The notes below the pieces were generated by a model. That model was given only the letters and a program-made list of their open reading frames with translations, had not been told where the DNA came from and searched no databases. The position numbers and the translations under genes are program-made. Positions 45,723 to 57,176 of a DNA stretch of 64,000 bases are shown piece by piece (the first letter of the stretch is position 1; every line of letters starts with the position of its first letter). This stretch comes from Rhodocollybia butyracea (taxonomy: Eukaryota > Basidiomycota > Agaricomycetes > Agaricales > Omphalotaceae), in contig JADNRY010000110.1 of the NCBI GenBank assembly GCA_015501585.1, positions 62,001 to 126,000 of the forward strand, in the 5' to 3' direction.

Positions 45723-47997
45723 GATCTTCGCCTGAATGGGATGCTTTGGGATGTACATATTTTGATATCAATTTTCAATTTATGTATATGTTATGTTGGT
45801 TTCTTGATGCCATGGTATATTGAATATACTCGGAGTCAACCCTTGATCTATCATTTGAGTTTTTGTGGAATTTGAAACTGATTTGAATCTCGACTCTCAG
45901 CCTCTCTCAGCCTCTCTCAGCCCATTCCAACTGCAAGTTCAAAATGTGAGATGGCTATGAAACAGGTTTTGCTTCGACACCAAAGTATCCGAAGAAAGTG
46001 TTTAATCACCTAGGAATTGTCGCGTCCGATCTTAGCCTCTTCGGACGTGTTCAGGCCCGTATTTGATGAAGCTACAAATTGTTCGTCGACTGGCTCCAGA
46101 CTGGCTCATTCTAGGTTTTCTTAATCCTGTTGAAATGACAAAAGATTGAGGCGTTCCGGTTTAGGACCGGGATTCAGAGGCCACGAATGACATCTCGCAG
46201 GCGCTGGCACTGGGTAGAAGATGAGATGCAAAATTGAAGGAAACATAACAGGTGAATTGTCATGATGATGAGAAACAGTAAGACAAAGAGTGGATAGTGT
46301 TTGTCCAACGCAGAAAATCGGAAGGCGTACATGGGACTTGATCTTTATTGAATTCGTACTTTGTGTGTTTAGGAACACCTGTCCTGGCGTTGTAATATAT
46401 ACTACTTTTCTTCGACTTTTCAGACGGCTCGTCCAGCTTGGTCGCTGCGATGTTCGAGCTGGAATTTCAGGCATGAGGTTGGGTTTATAAACATTTTCAT
46501 GCTGTGAACCCGAAACAGTTTAGCTACAAAATTCTTGGGGAAAAAGCTCAGGGAACATTTGCCCAGTTATAATTCCTTTACACGCATCTGTGTGGGGCAA
46601 GTCGCGCATCGCCACTTTCGATTTATAAAAAAACCATGTACTATTACGAGGCTCAAGCAAAGGCTAGATCTTCTTGATGCTGGAAGGAAGAATGGAACTG
46701 GAAGGAAGGGAGCCGTTGGCGTTGAGGCGTTGAGGACTGAAGTAACGTGGCCTGGCTAGCCGCTTGTAGTTAGTAGTAGCAGCTTGTGGTTCACAAAGTA
46801 TTCAAGAATTTCCGATTCGGGACGGATATCGCCCACGTGATATTTCTGATCCGGCTTTGCCGAACGCTTCTCAGACCAGCGGAAAGCGTGGCTGCACAAA
46901 ACTTCGTAAGGCGATTTGACTCATGCTAATTTTTGTTGGTCACTTTATCAAGTGACCTCTATTGTTAATAATGTTGTTATTGTGTAGCGGTTTGTGCGTC
47001 TCTGGGCACGTACACTTTAGCCTCGCCCTGTCGGTTCGAACCGGGATGGTAGCTGTGGACATTTTTACCCTATTTTCATTTTTCACTACTTATGTTAAAC
47101 TTATTGTATCGAGTATAAGTACAGACGTTTTCTCAAGGACATTTTGTCAATAGTGCACTATTATGTGAGGAGCGTGACTTTCTCTTCAGTTCTTATCTAG
47201 AAGTTCAATCAACTTGTTGTATTAGAAGTGATATTATGGTTAGTGTGCATATAAAATGTTAGGCGAGGGTCTAAGGCATGTTCCTCCAGGGTTAGAATGA
47301 GGGTTAAGAATATCTAACCAGGCTAGAGGCCTGCAAATAACACAGAGAACAGAGAATAGCAGATGACTAAATGATATTACGCGCTCGCATTACGCATTGC
47401 GCATTACGAAGTTTTGTGCAGGCGCGATTGCCCAGACCAGCTAGCAGAGGATGTAAATAGCTGGATCTTAGTAGGTACATGACCTTTCGGCATAAACTCC
47501 ACGGGCTGATGCACTTAAACACGAGGGACCTTTGAATGATTCGAATGCTCCCGGGACAACTTGAACTCATACTAGAAGAACTCCAGACGAACTCCAAGAC
47601 TCATAGAGCCCTAAATATCTTCTCTTCTTGGATCCTCAGTAGATAAAGACATTTTAGCGTGCAGAAAATAGCTCGATAGGACCCATAAGTAGTTACAAAA
47701 CTATCAAGCTGGGGTCCGAGGAGTCTCCGACCGCCAGACACCAACCACTGACCGTCGGACACTCTAGGTTACGATCAATGTACTATAACTAATCCACTGA
47801 TTTACACCAATAATAATACTCAATTTGTTCGGGACTTAATAAGCAAGAGGTAGACTAACTGGCATACAGACCTTCCTTAGTCATTGCAAAAAAATACCGT
47901 CTCGTCGGGGAATGACTTAACTATGACCTAAGAGCGAGATATAAAAACTACGTTGTTCGAATTCTTTTCTTCGAACTGATAGTCCCCACTCACCTCC
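45723..47997. other. 2.3-kb region without a supported gene
   Basis: Contains a short tandem repeat (CAGCCTCTCT, 45898-45925) and, at its right end, the TATA box of the Gal80-like gene. A tRNA B-box-like GGTTCGAACC at 47033-47042 lacks a matching cloverleaf. No gene seen. Confidence 0.55.
47940..47947 (+). promoter_or_regulatory. TATA box of the Gal80-like gene
   Basis: TATAAAAA, 51-58 bp upstream of the ATG at 47998. Confidence 0.6.
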
Positions 47998-49270
47998 ATG
48001 GCAACTCCCTCCGAGTCAAGTAAAACCCAAAAACCAATCCGCCTAGGCTTCATCGGTCTATCTACTCAGGGCTGGGCCGCCGCCGCCTTGGTACCCCCGC
48101 TCCTCCAAGCTCCACTATCCTCCCACTTCTCCATTGCAGCGGTATCGACAACCAACCCCGTCTCAGCAGAGGCCACTGCTAAAAAGTACTCCGAGCTCAC
48201 CGGTGCCAGTGTGAAGCCGTATCATGGGTCGGTGGAGCATATGGTGGGAGACAAAGACGTGGATATGGTAGTTGTTTCCGTCAGGGTGCTGCATCATAAG
48301 GAGGTGGTGTCAAAGGTGATTGAGGGGGGGAAGGATCTTTTTATTGAGTGGCCTGTTGGTAGAAACCTGGCGGAGACGAGAGAGATATATGAGGCGGCGG
48401 TGAGAAAGCGGATTAGGGTGATCGTTGGGTTGCAAACGCGGTTTACGGGATATGCCCTTAAGGTATGTGTTGGCCTTCAGCAGTTTGGTTCTCATTTGCT
48501 GATTAATGCCTATCTGTGAAGACTAAATCCATCATCGATAATGATGAAATCGGCAAGGTTGTCACCACGTCTTTTGTGAGTTGTTTTCCGAGTCTCTTGC
48601 CGGAGGGAACTGACTAAACTACCAGACGGTTTCGATGGGTTCCCTTGCATACGGGCCTATTATGCCGCAGTTCTACAATTACCTCCCAGTAACGTCCAAT
48701 GGTGCTACGCTCGTCGATATCACGGGCGGCCATCTACTGGACATGTTTACATATATCCTGGGGCCCATCGCCTCATTATCCGCTCTCCTCCAAAACCAAA
48801 TCAGCTCCGTCACTATAGTTGATAACGATGGAAAGCCCACCGGTGAAATTGTTCCCCAGGATGGCCCGAACCAAGTTTGCATCATGGGAGTACTAGCTTC
48901 CGGAGCGGTGTTCAACATAAACATCCAATCCAATGTTAAAGAAACTGATTTCAATTGGGTTATCCATGGGGAGAAAGGTACTATACGGATTAGGGATGAT
49001 AATAGGGCTAGGCAGATAGGATTCTACGACGCGACTCCGGACGTGTACTTGAATGGAAGGAAAGTTGATCTGCAGAGTATTGGTACTAGTGCGATGAATT
49101 CGAGTGTAGACTCGAAGGATGTTCAGAGTACTCCTGCCGGATTAGCTTGGCAGGCTGTGGTTGATGGGAAGGCGGGGGAATATGCTACGCTGGAGCAGGC
49201 GTTAAAGGTAAAAGAGATTGTGGCTGCTGTACATGAGAGTGCAAAGGATGGGAAAAGAATTTCTTTTTAG
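47998..49270 (+). CDS. Gfo/Idh/MocA family protein, Gal80-like
   Basis: Three exons (47998-48462, 48522-48575, 48626-49270), 387 residues, phase 0 introns. The N-terminal Rossmann motif is KPIRLGFIGLSTQGWAAAAL, where GLS..GWA is the form seen in Gal80 and its fungal relatives rather than the usual GxGxxG. Then VDMVVVSVRVLHHKEVV, LFIEWPVGRN (in place of the catalytic EKP of Gfo/Idh/MocA enzymes: here EWP), and the C-terminal alpha/beta domain DITGGHLLDMFTYILGPIA (GGH-LLD) and VIHGEKGTIRI. The replaced lysine in EKP suggests a non-catalytic NAD(P)-binding role, as in the yeast galactose repressor, or an unusual oxidoreductase. Basidiomycetes lack a classical Gal4 switch, so the name indicates resemblance only. 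Confidence 0.82.
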
Positions 49271-49760
49271 ACTGTACTAGGCTTTAGCAGACATAGTGGA
49301 TAAACTTGGACATTGCACTGTCGATAGATGTTCCAGCCCGCTAGATCGCGCGGCAACTCATGTAAAAAAGATCAAGGAAGATGGCGTTTGCAGTATCTCG
49401 GCTGATTAGAATTCCCAGGCTTCACTGTACGGAATATACCGGACCGCAACTATGCCTTTCACCATCATCTCAGAAAACTCGTCCTCTATGCTCCTCCTTT
49501 CGCTGATTTCAGATATCATTACATGGCCCAGAAGTAAACGAAACTCGTCCTATCTCACATTCACGCGTATTTCACTGGCTACAACGTTGCTTCAAATTTC
49601 TCGTGGATTCGAATCCGGACTGGATGCACTTCAGAGCTCGAATTTGGCTCATGTAATATGCAGTACAGGCTAACAATACTGCATACACGCTATAGGATAC
49701 AATACAAGGATAATACAAAGTGGATAATACAAATAGAAGACAGTCTCGTCCGACTTATCC
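49271..49760. other. Convergent intergenic region
   Basis: Between the Gal80-like gene (plus) and the unrecognised minus-strand gene. No motif seen. Confidence 0.55.
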
Positions 49761-51097
49761 TCAAATGCGCTGACGCTTCTTTCTATGTCCGTCTTCGGAA
49801 TCATATGACGGCAACATATCCCAGTCTCCGTTCTCATCTTCTCCTTCCTCGTCCTCCTCGTGAAATCTCTTCTCGGTCGTCGTACCCTCTCGCCAGTCAT
49901 CAATACGCTTCTCTAGAGGCGACGGCTCAACTCTGCTGATTTTTGATCGTCCAAGGACCAACATACGCCTCGCCTCCCTCCTGCTCATACCCTTCCGCAT
50001 CATCTCCGCAAACTGAAGACAATGCCACGAGTACCCCACCGCCCGTCATTGAACCCTGCGATTCTTGCTCTAAAAATCGCCTCTCGGTCCTCCTCTGTAG
50101 GGATGTCATCCCCGAGCCCATCAGGTATCGGAGTCTTGTCCAAATATTCATACGCATTGAGCCTAGACGGAAACTGATAATTTTCAGGTTTGTCCGGGTC
50201 ACTATTCGGGTCCGTTCTCAAGCACGAGCACATGAACAATTCGCGCGACGCGCGCTTGCTAGCGTCCACGATCCCTCCATCTTCATATACCCATATGCCC
50301 GCTCGGGTCGCAACAGGCGGATCCTCGACATCCAGATTCATTATCTCGTTTTCAAAAGTATCGAGACACGGATCCGCTACTGTCCGCAGTTCTCTGGCTT
50401 TCTCGATACTTTCTTGTATCACTTGTTCCCTTCTTTCCGCCGGTGGAAGTTGCCTCTTTGGGATACGAAGGACTATGTACGGATAGGGTCCCTCTCGCGA
50501 TTGTTGTACCATTCGAGTGCCTCCCAGTCTGTAGGCAGGAAGTTTGCCTGAGCTTCGGCTTTAGTGATCCAACCGATGTCGAGGAGCCTCGAGGAGAGTT
50601 TTCCTGGGATGGGGATTTCGGCTGCAGGAAGGCTATTGGAGTAAGCTTGCAGCGTTCGAGCTTCGATTATTTCTAATGTGAACTTCGAATTACTAACTCG
50701 GCAGCGTTCACGGACTCTGGGCCTCGATGGTCCTGGCTGGCCTGCCTTCTGCAACCCCCATGCAGCCTGAGGCTCTTCCTCATCATCGTCCAGGATCTCG
50801 GTCGCAGTCGGAGTAGACATGGACGATCTTGCTGGAGCCTCGATGGCTCGTCGTCGTTGTATAAACATGTACAGCGCGAGCGCCCTATAGGGATCCCAGA
50901 TCTCTGGGCACCTGAGGATCTGTGACTGCGGAGAATCAGCCTATAGCATCTACATCTACAGTTGGGATGCGCACCTCGATCGCGTCGGTCTCTTCGACAT
51001 CGACATTGACTTTGTCTGGTTCGCCACTAGGGTTCGATTGGTCCGGTACCAAGTTCTCAACCTTCTCAGGCGAGGACAACTGAACCAACTGAACCAT
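49761..51097 (-). CDS. Unrecognised nuclear-type acidic protein (frame broken twice)
   Basis: Exon 1 is 50975-51097 (MVQLVQLSSPEKVENLVPDQ), followed by a 49-bp intron and a long stretch from 50925. Coding continues in three successive frames with coherent protein character: CPEIWDPYRALALYMFIQ and DWEALEWYNNRER (frame 1, to about 50480), then YPYIVLRIPKRQLPPAERRE and GIWVYEDGGIVDASKRASRE (frame 2, to about 50040), then SWHCLQFAEMMRKGMSRREA and an acidic tail ending KKRQRI (frame 3, stop 49761). Each switch needs one added base, beside CCC and GGGG runs. Either the gene is a recent pseudogene or the assembly lost two bases. Acidic stretches and a basic end suggest a nuclear protein. I recognise no family. 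One further possible intron near 50690 is unresolved. Confidence 0.55.
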
Positions 51098-51929
51098 TGC
51101 TTGAAGATCGAACGAAAAGATGGTACTAGAAACTCAAAATCTGGTGGCGGCGGTTGATCAACGAAGAGGTGGCAAGAGTCCGAGTTCAAGTTTGAGCTTG
51201 AAATTCGGGGGTCTAGTCAAGTGTGGCGCTCGTGACGAGTTGGGACTTCTGGGAAGACAATGGATTTATCTCACGATATAAAGTATATAAGGCAATGATG
51301 ACGATCCTCTCTTGTTTACTTGTGGTACTAATGAACCTATTGTTCCCCAGATCCTAACATTCCGACTGGTACAGCTTTTCACATGAAATCCCTCGTTTGA
51401 GGTATTTACACGGCCGTGCAGATGTCCAGGCTTCGTGTCTATAGCTTGGTATGTTCATCTTGTATTGTTTTTGTTCATGTACTTTTGTTTTTCGTAGAAC
51501 TAGTTTTCTATTATCGTGTCTGCTTTGACTCAGATCTCAGATGATAATCAATGTTTGGATACACTTACTTCGTTAACGATACCTGCATCGAATCCGGCAA
51601 TGAGGAAATTAGTACTCATCTATATCCCCGAGGTAGATATCAGTTCCCAAATTCAAGCTGTGGTAGGTTCAAAACTCAAGTTTGCGATCTCCTTGGACCT
51701 ACCCGCGAGCTCGGATTAAGAACATATAAATCAAGTGGAATCATCTGAGTCAGAATAATAGGCAGTCTTCGAACTCCCTTGGCCCACGATGTTGACGAGA
51801 AAGAACGCGTTGAACTGCGAAGCGCAGCGCGTTTCATACCAATACTAATAGTGTACAACATCCAAATGCTCAAAAAGTGCAAACATTTATTTAAGCCCTT
51901 CCAAAGAAACACAATGTCAAAAATTTCAC
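51098..51929. other. Intergenic region
   Basis: Between the unrecognised gene's start and the 3' end of MYND copy 1. Short frames only. The right end is homologous to the 3' flank of copy 2 near 54440-54590. Confidence 0.55.
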
Positions 51930-53722
51930 CACAACGGATCCTTCGGGGCGCCTTATTAAGACAAACGCTCAAAGTCATCTCCCCCGTCCTCTTCGCCCAT
52001 CTATAAACCTTCAACCCATTGAACCCGGTAGACATCTGCGCCATCGCCTTCCCATACCCCTCCTGATCCACATCCGAACACAGATACACCTGCATACTTC
52101 TCGTGCGGTCGTATATCATCATTGAACCACCTTTTTGGATTTTGACTAGAAACGGGTTATCTCCGTGGATATTCGCTGGTGGGGTATAGGGTTGTCCGGG
52201 TCGAATTCAATCGTTTGGGTGTTGCTCATATCGGAGGTTCGTCTGTTGACGTAGCTGAGATACATTTTTTGGCCCATGGCATTGGCGATACGGATGTCGG
52301 TGGGTGCGGTGCTGAAGGTGACGGTGACCCATTCGGCGCCTTTGAGGGAGTTGCACATCGTTTTGTGTTCTTTCCAATGGGAGTATTGGCAGTCTAGTTA
52401 GGGGAGTTCAAGACATGAAACATGAAACAGGAAATAAGATGGCTAGATCCTCACCAGTCCCACAGTATTCAGCAGAAAGACATCGAGAGCATTTGCTCGC
52501 TGTCTTCTTTCCACAAACAACACAACCCGAGTGATTCATCAACTTTCCGACATCTTGTTGACTGAGTGGCGCAATAGGGAGGAGGAACGAAAGCCTGAAT
52601 GGACCTTCGCTGCCCAAGCGTTTGGGTGAATAGTCGGAGGAGATCCTTCGGGCATTCATGTTGAGGACGCTAAGCAGAAGCTTCTGCTCTTCGGGACTGG
52701 CGACAATCTGGAGCGTCCGCGTCTGATTTACCCGCGATGCATTGAGGACCTCTTCGGCCCATGCTATTGTGTCATTTGCAGGAGCATCCCGAGCGCCACG
52801 AAAGTACATGATAATCATTACTGGAACACCGCTGGGGAGTGTACGGACTTCGACGACCTACGCTATCGGTTAGCTATAGACCCAGAAGAGAGGTAAAAGT
52901 ATACGCACTCGCATACATACTGCATAACTTGTATCCTTGTCCTGAACGATGGCTGTTTTAGCTCCACTATCAAACCCGTTAGCGAGTGACATGACTGTCT
53001 GCCGAAGATCGGAAAAGGTATTCTCATAAAGGTCCCAGGCATTCTCCTTCCCTTCACTCCTTGCATGAGCATTCGCTACCGCCTCTTCCATATTGCCTCG
53101 CTTGAACAAGTCGAGCAGAGTTTTTGTAGAGGTCTTCTTTGACCAAAGAGGAAGAGACGATGGGTTGAAAGGCGGATGTTCGATATGCTTCGAAAATGTC
53201 TGAGAGGCGTCGATGGCGCTGCGGAATTTTTTTTCGATAGCGTGTTCGGGTAACCGAGTTGTAGGAGACTCCGACGCCCATGCTATGCAAGAGCCGTAAT
53301 TTATCTTCCCTCGAGACGCTAATCGGAATGACTTTGGAGTTTTTGGTCTTGGTTTGACCCTTCATATGATCTATAGCGACTTTAGCCCAATCAAAGCACG
53401 TTTGGCAGTCGGTTGTGTGGTGTTCTCTGCACTCGAATATACGTTCTGTAGGCCGACTTGACTTTGTTTCAGTGGCAAGGCTCTGCAAAACATAAGAGAT
53501 AACGGGACGATCCTGGGCCAAACAATCATGTTAGATAGTTTACCGAATCTTCTAGAAGGATGTACCAGAAAATCATCTTCATCAAGGTCAGGAAAAGCCA
53601 CAGAAAGCTGGTCTAAAAACTTAGTAGTTGTTCGTGAGTCGATGGTCAGTGGTGCATTCGTTGCAAAATTCACAGCCATGGCGGCAGAACATAAAAGAGC
53701 CAATGAGAATGTTGCTGTCCAT
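51930..53722 (-). pseudogene. MYND zinc-finger protein, copy 1 (broken)
   Basis: Left member of a tandem pair, closely similar to copy 2 over its whole length including introns. It begins MDSNILIGSFMFCRHGCEFC at 53722 and still encodes the MYND finger (CVVCGKKTASKCSRCLSAEY). Compared with copy 2 it has a two-base loss near 53262-53275 (after LLHSMGV), after which the frame reads nonsense, and single-base losses in C runs near 52173-52182 and near 51942-51950. The first break lies in the long second exon and would remove the finger. The two small ones might be assembly errors, but the first is not in a homopolymer, so I call it a pseudogene. No restoration attempted. Confidence 0.7.
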
Positions 53723-54573
53723 TTCAAAGTTGCAGAAAATCAAGGTGATGGTGGTTGGAGAATGAGACCGAGTTTGGAACGTCAAAGCTGCGAATATCGC
53801 TCGTGCATACAAATTAATTGCTACAGTCATCACAACACCGATGGGTATATCTTAGGCTCAACTGTCTAGCCAATGCCTCTGAGAAGTATCGGAATTATTC
53901 TAATTGCTCATACCTACCCTCTGGAAGGCCATGTGTTCAACCAAGTCTCACCACCAATTACAGCGGGGTTTCCATACCACAAATACCAAATGCCTCGAAC
54001 AAATCACGATGAAGCATGGATTCAAATTGGAGTTGAACAAGTTATGTATTTGGCGGCTTTATTCGGTACTCAATCTCAAAATATTAATGGTGTACAGCTT
54101 GACACCGAATGCTGAACTTTGAACACTGAATACTCATGGAATGCAGATATAAATTTTTAGTAACCTTCATCTCGAAATAGAACGTCCTGGGCAGGAATTT
54201 TATCACTACGGTGGCGGGGAAGTCTAAATTCAAAAGGTCTTACGATATACATTGTGGTACTGGGTGAACCTACCCCAACCAACGTGAAGAGCAAAGTGGG
54301 CAACTCCCAGCTGAACCGGGCCCAGGGTAAATGTGGACGGGAAGTGAGGGTGAATCTCTGGTGGTGCGGAAGAGGGGTGGTTCCAGGTTCCGAGGCGAAT
54401 TCGGGATCGAATCTACCCATCCGAGTCAGGATAGTCGGAAAGCAGTCTTCGAACTCCAATGACCCACGACGTCGAGGAGAAAGAACGTATTGGATCGCGA
54501 AGTGCAGATACCAACATTAGTGTACAAAATCCAAATGCTCAAAAAGTACCCAAGAAGCACGATTTCAAAATTT
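53723..54573. other. Spacer between MYND copies
   Basis: About 850 bp. The part next to copy 1 is its upstream region, related to 56373-56800 upstream of copy 2 (shared CAAATCACGA near 54000 and 56778). The part around 54420-54540 resembles 51750-51900. So the duplicated unit includes flanks. No gene. Confidence 0.6.
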
Positions 54574-56372
54574 TTACCACAACGGATCCTTCGGGGGAGC
54601 CTTATTAAGACAAACACTCAAAGTCGTCTCCCCCGTCCTCTTCGCCCATCTGTAAATCTTCAACCCACTGAACCCGGTAGACATCTGCGCCATCGCCTTC
54701 CCATACCCCTCCTGATCCACATCCGAACACAAATACACCTCCATACTTCTCGTGCGGTCGTATATCATCATTGAACCACCTTTGTGGATTTTGACTAGAA
54801 ACGGGTTATCTCCGTGGATATTTGGTGGTGGAGGTATAGGGTTGTCCGGGTCGAATTCAATCGTTTGAGTGTTGCTCATATCGGAGGTTCGTCTGTTGAC
54901 GTAGCTGAGGTACATTTTTTGGCCCATGGCATTTGCGATACGGATGTCGGTGGGTACGGTGCTGAAGGTGACGGTGACCCATTCGGCGCCTTTGAGGGAG
55001 TTGCACATCGTTTTGTGTTCTTTCCAATGGGAGTATTGGCAGTCTAGTTAGGGGAGTTCGAGACATGAAACAGGAAACAGCAAATAAGATGGCTAGATCC
55101 TCACCCGTCCCACAGTATTCAGCAGAAAGACATCGAGAGCATTTGCTCGCTGTCTTCTTTCCACAAACAACACAGCCCGAGTGATTCGTCAACTTTCCGA
55201 TATCTTGTTGACTGAGTGGTGCGATAGGGAGAAGGAACGAAAGCGTGAACGGAGCTTCGCTACGCATGCGTTTGGGTGAATAATCGGAGGAGATCCTTCG
55301 GGCATTCATGTTAAGGATGCTAAGAAGGAGCTTCTGCTCTTCGGGACTGGCGACAATCTGGAGCATCCCCTTTGCTCGCGATGTACTGATAACCTCTTGG
55401 ACCCATGGTATCGTGTCATTTACAGGAGCATCCCGAGCGCCGCGAGCGTACAAGATAATCATTACTGGAACACCACTGGGGAGCGTACGGACTTCGACAA
55501 CCTACGCTATTGGTTGACTATAGACTCGGAAGAACAGAGATAGAGGATACATACTCGCATGCATACCGCATAAGTAGTGTCCTTGTCCTGAGCAATGGCT
55601 GTTTTAGCTCCGCCATCAAACCCGTTAGCGAGCGACATGACCGTCTGTCGAAAATCGACAAAGGTATTTTCATAAAGGTCCCAGGCGTTCTCCTTCCCTT
55701 CACTCCTTGCGTGAGCATTCGCCATGGCCTCTTCCATATTTCCTCGCCTAACCGATTCGAGCAAAGTTTTCGAGGAGGACTTCTTTGACCAAAGAGGAAG
55801 AGACGATGGGTTGAAAGGCGGATGTTCGATATGCTTCGAAAATGTCTGCGAGGCGTCAATAGCACTGCGGAATTTTTTCTCGATGGCGTCTTCGGGTAGC
55901 CGAGTTGTAGGAGAAAGCTCGACGCCCATGCTATGTAAGAGCCGTAATTTATCTTCCCTTGAGACACTAATCGGAATGACTTTGGAGCTTTTGGTCTTGG
56001 TTTGACCCTTCATATGGTCTATGGCGACTTTAGCCCAATCAAAACACGTTTCGCAGTCGGTTTTATGGTGTTTTTTGCACTCGAATACGCGTTCTGTATG
56101 TCGACTTGACTTTGTTTCAGTGGCAAGGTTCTGCAAAACATAAGAGATAGCGGGACGATCCTGGACCAAACAGCCATGTTAGATAGTTTACTGATTCCTC
56201 TGGAAGAATATACCATGAATTGATCTTCATCGAGGTCAGGAAAAGCTGCAGAAAGCTGGTCTAGAATTTGATAGTTGTTCGTGAGTCGATGGTCAGTGGT
56301 GCATTCGTTGCAGAATTCACAGCCATGGCGGCAGAACATAAAAGATCCAATATAAACGTCACTGTCGTCCAT
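54574..56372 (-). CDS. MYND zinc-finger protein, copy 2 (intact)
   Basis: Four exons, 56214-56372, 55555-56160, 55105-55501, 54574-55043; 543 residues in frame. The N-terminus (MDDSDVYIGSFMFCRHGCEF) carries a Cys/His-rich segment CRHGCEFCNECTTDH and, after the first splice, FECKKHHKTDCETCFDW, which could bind a second zinc. Middle: RSAIDASQTFSKHIEH, helical, TPR-like spacing uncertain. The MYND finger CVVCGKKTASKCSRCLSAEY followed by CQYSHWKEHKTMC is split by intron 3 and has all Cys/His ligands. After it comes a unique C-terminal part, VNRRTSDMSNTQTIEFD. MYND fingers mediate protein-protein contacts, often with proline-rich partners; there is no SET domain. The start at 56372 is the first ATG; an upstream TTG is not used. 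Confidence 0.82.
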
Positions 56373-56897
56373 CTCAGAATTGAAGGAAATCAAGGTGGTG
56401 GTGGTGGTGGTGGTGATGGTGATGGTGGTTGAACTTAAATAACGAAATAGGCCACGTTGTTACCGATTTAGGAACGTCAAAGCTGTGAATATCGCTCGTA
56501 TCATACAAATTTAAATTGCTACAGTCATAACTACACAAACTTTCTTGTATTATATACTTAATGGTCTAGTCACTCCTTTGATGAAATGGACCCATACATC
56601 ATTCTGCTCAAGCTCACAACACCGATAAGTACTATGTCCAGATATCCTCAACTGTCTAGCAAATGTCTCCGAGAGCTAGTAGAGTATCAGAATTAGAAAG
56701 CTATTAGAAGCGCCATCAGGTTGAAGTAGGGGAGTTTTTGAATCTGCACATACCACAGATTACCAGTTGCCTCAAGCAAATCACGAGCATCAACTTGACT
56801 CAGACCAAAGATTTATGGAATTTCCTTAGAGTCAGTATAACGCCCTTAGGCGAGAGTCTTACGTTCACACGAAAGAGCACGACAAAGGCTATGCGAT
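56373..56897. other. Upstream region of MYND copy 2, with GGT repeat
   Basis: Contains a GGT/GAT microsatellite at 56394-56430 just upstream of the gene and repeats of the spacer before copy 1. The right end is the insertion site of the retroelement. Confidence 0.55.
56394..56430. repeat. GGT microsatellite
   Basis: About ten GGT units with GAT interruptions, 22 bp upstream of the MYND copy 2 ATG; absent in the same position before copy 1. Confidence 0.85.
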
Positions 56898-57091
56898 TGT
56901 GTACTCGTAGTGTAGAAGAACTACAGTAATTTATGTAATTCGACTAGTTATAGTAATCGAAATGAATAGAATAGAAATGGTATCTAATCGTAAGATAAGA
57001 TAAGATAAGAGTCGCGATGCGACAAAAGTTAAGGCCGCGCCATAAGGCGCGGCCGGAAGAGAATCAGGCAAGATGGGGAGGAGGCGTTACA
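56898..57091 (-). repeat. 3' LTR of the chromovirus
   Basis: On the element strand it begins TGTAACGCC directly after the polypurine tract and ends near ACGAGTACACA; TG...CA ends, about 190 bp. The inner end is clear; the outer end (56898 or 56900) cannot be fixed without the 5' LTR or target duplication. Contains a GC-rich hairpin at 57033-57054 and TAAGA repeats near 56990-57010. Confidence 0.75.
57033..57054. repeat. GC-rich hairpin inside the LTR
   Basis: GGCCGCGCC, 4-base loop, GGCGCGGCC: nine perfect pairs. A second small hairpin, GTCGC...GCGAC, lies at 57011-57023. Possibly a terminator or packaging/R-region structure. Confidence 0.8.
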
Positions 57092-57103
57092 CCCTCCCCC
57101 ACT
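57092..57103 (-). other. Polypurine tract (second-strand primer)
   Basis: AGTGGGGGAGGG on the element strand, immediately before the LTR's TG. This is the expected primer site for plus-strand DNA synthesis and fixes the LTR boundary. Confidence 0.8.
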
Positions 57104-57176
57104 AGATTAGTACCTAGGGTACTAATCGAACGATATGATGGGATAAATCCCCAATAAGGCGTATTACTGGGGGGGA

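Noticed and set aside
46980..47060. tRNA-like GGTTCGAACC with GGGATGG following
   Set aside because: The T-arm pairs, but I find no D-arm, anticodon arm or matching 5' acceptor strand; at most a decayed tRNA-derived repeat.
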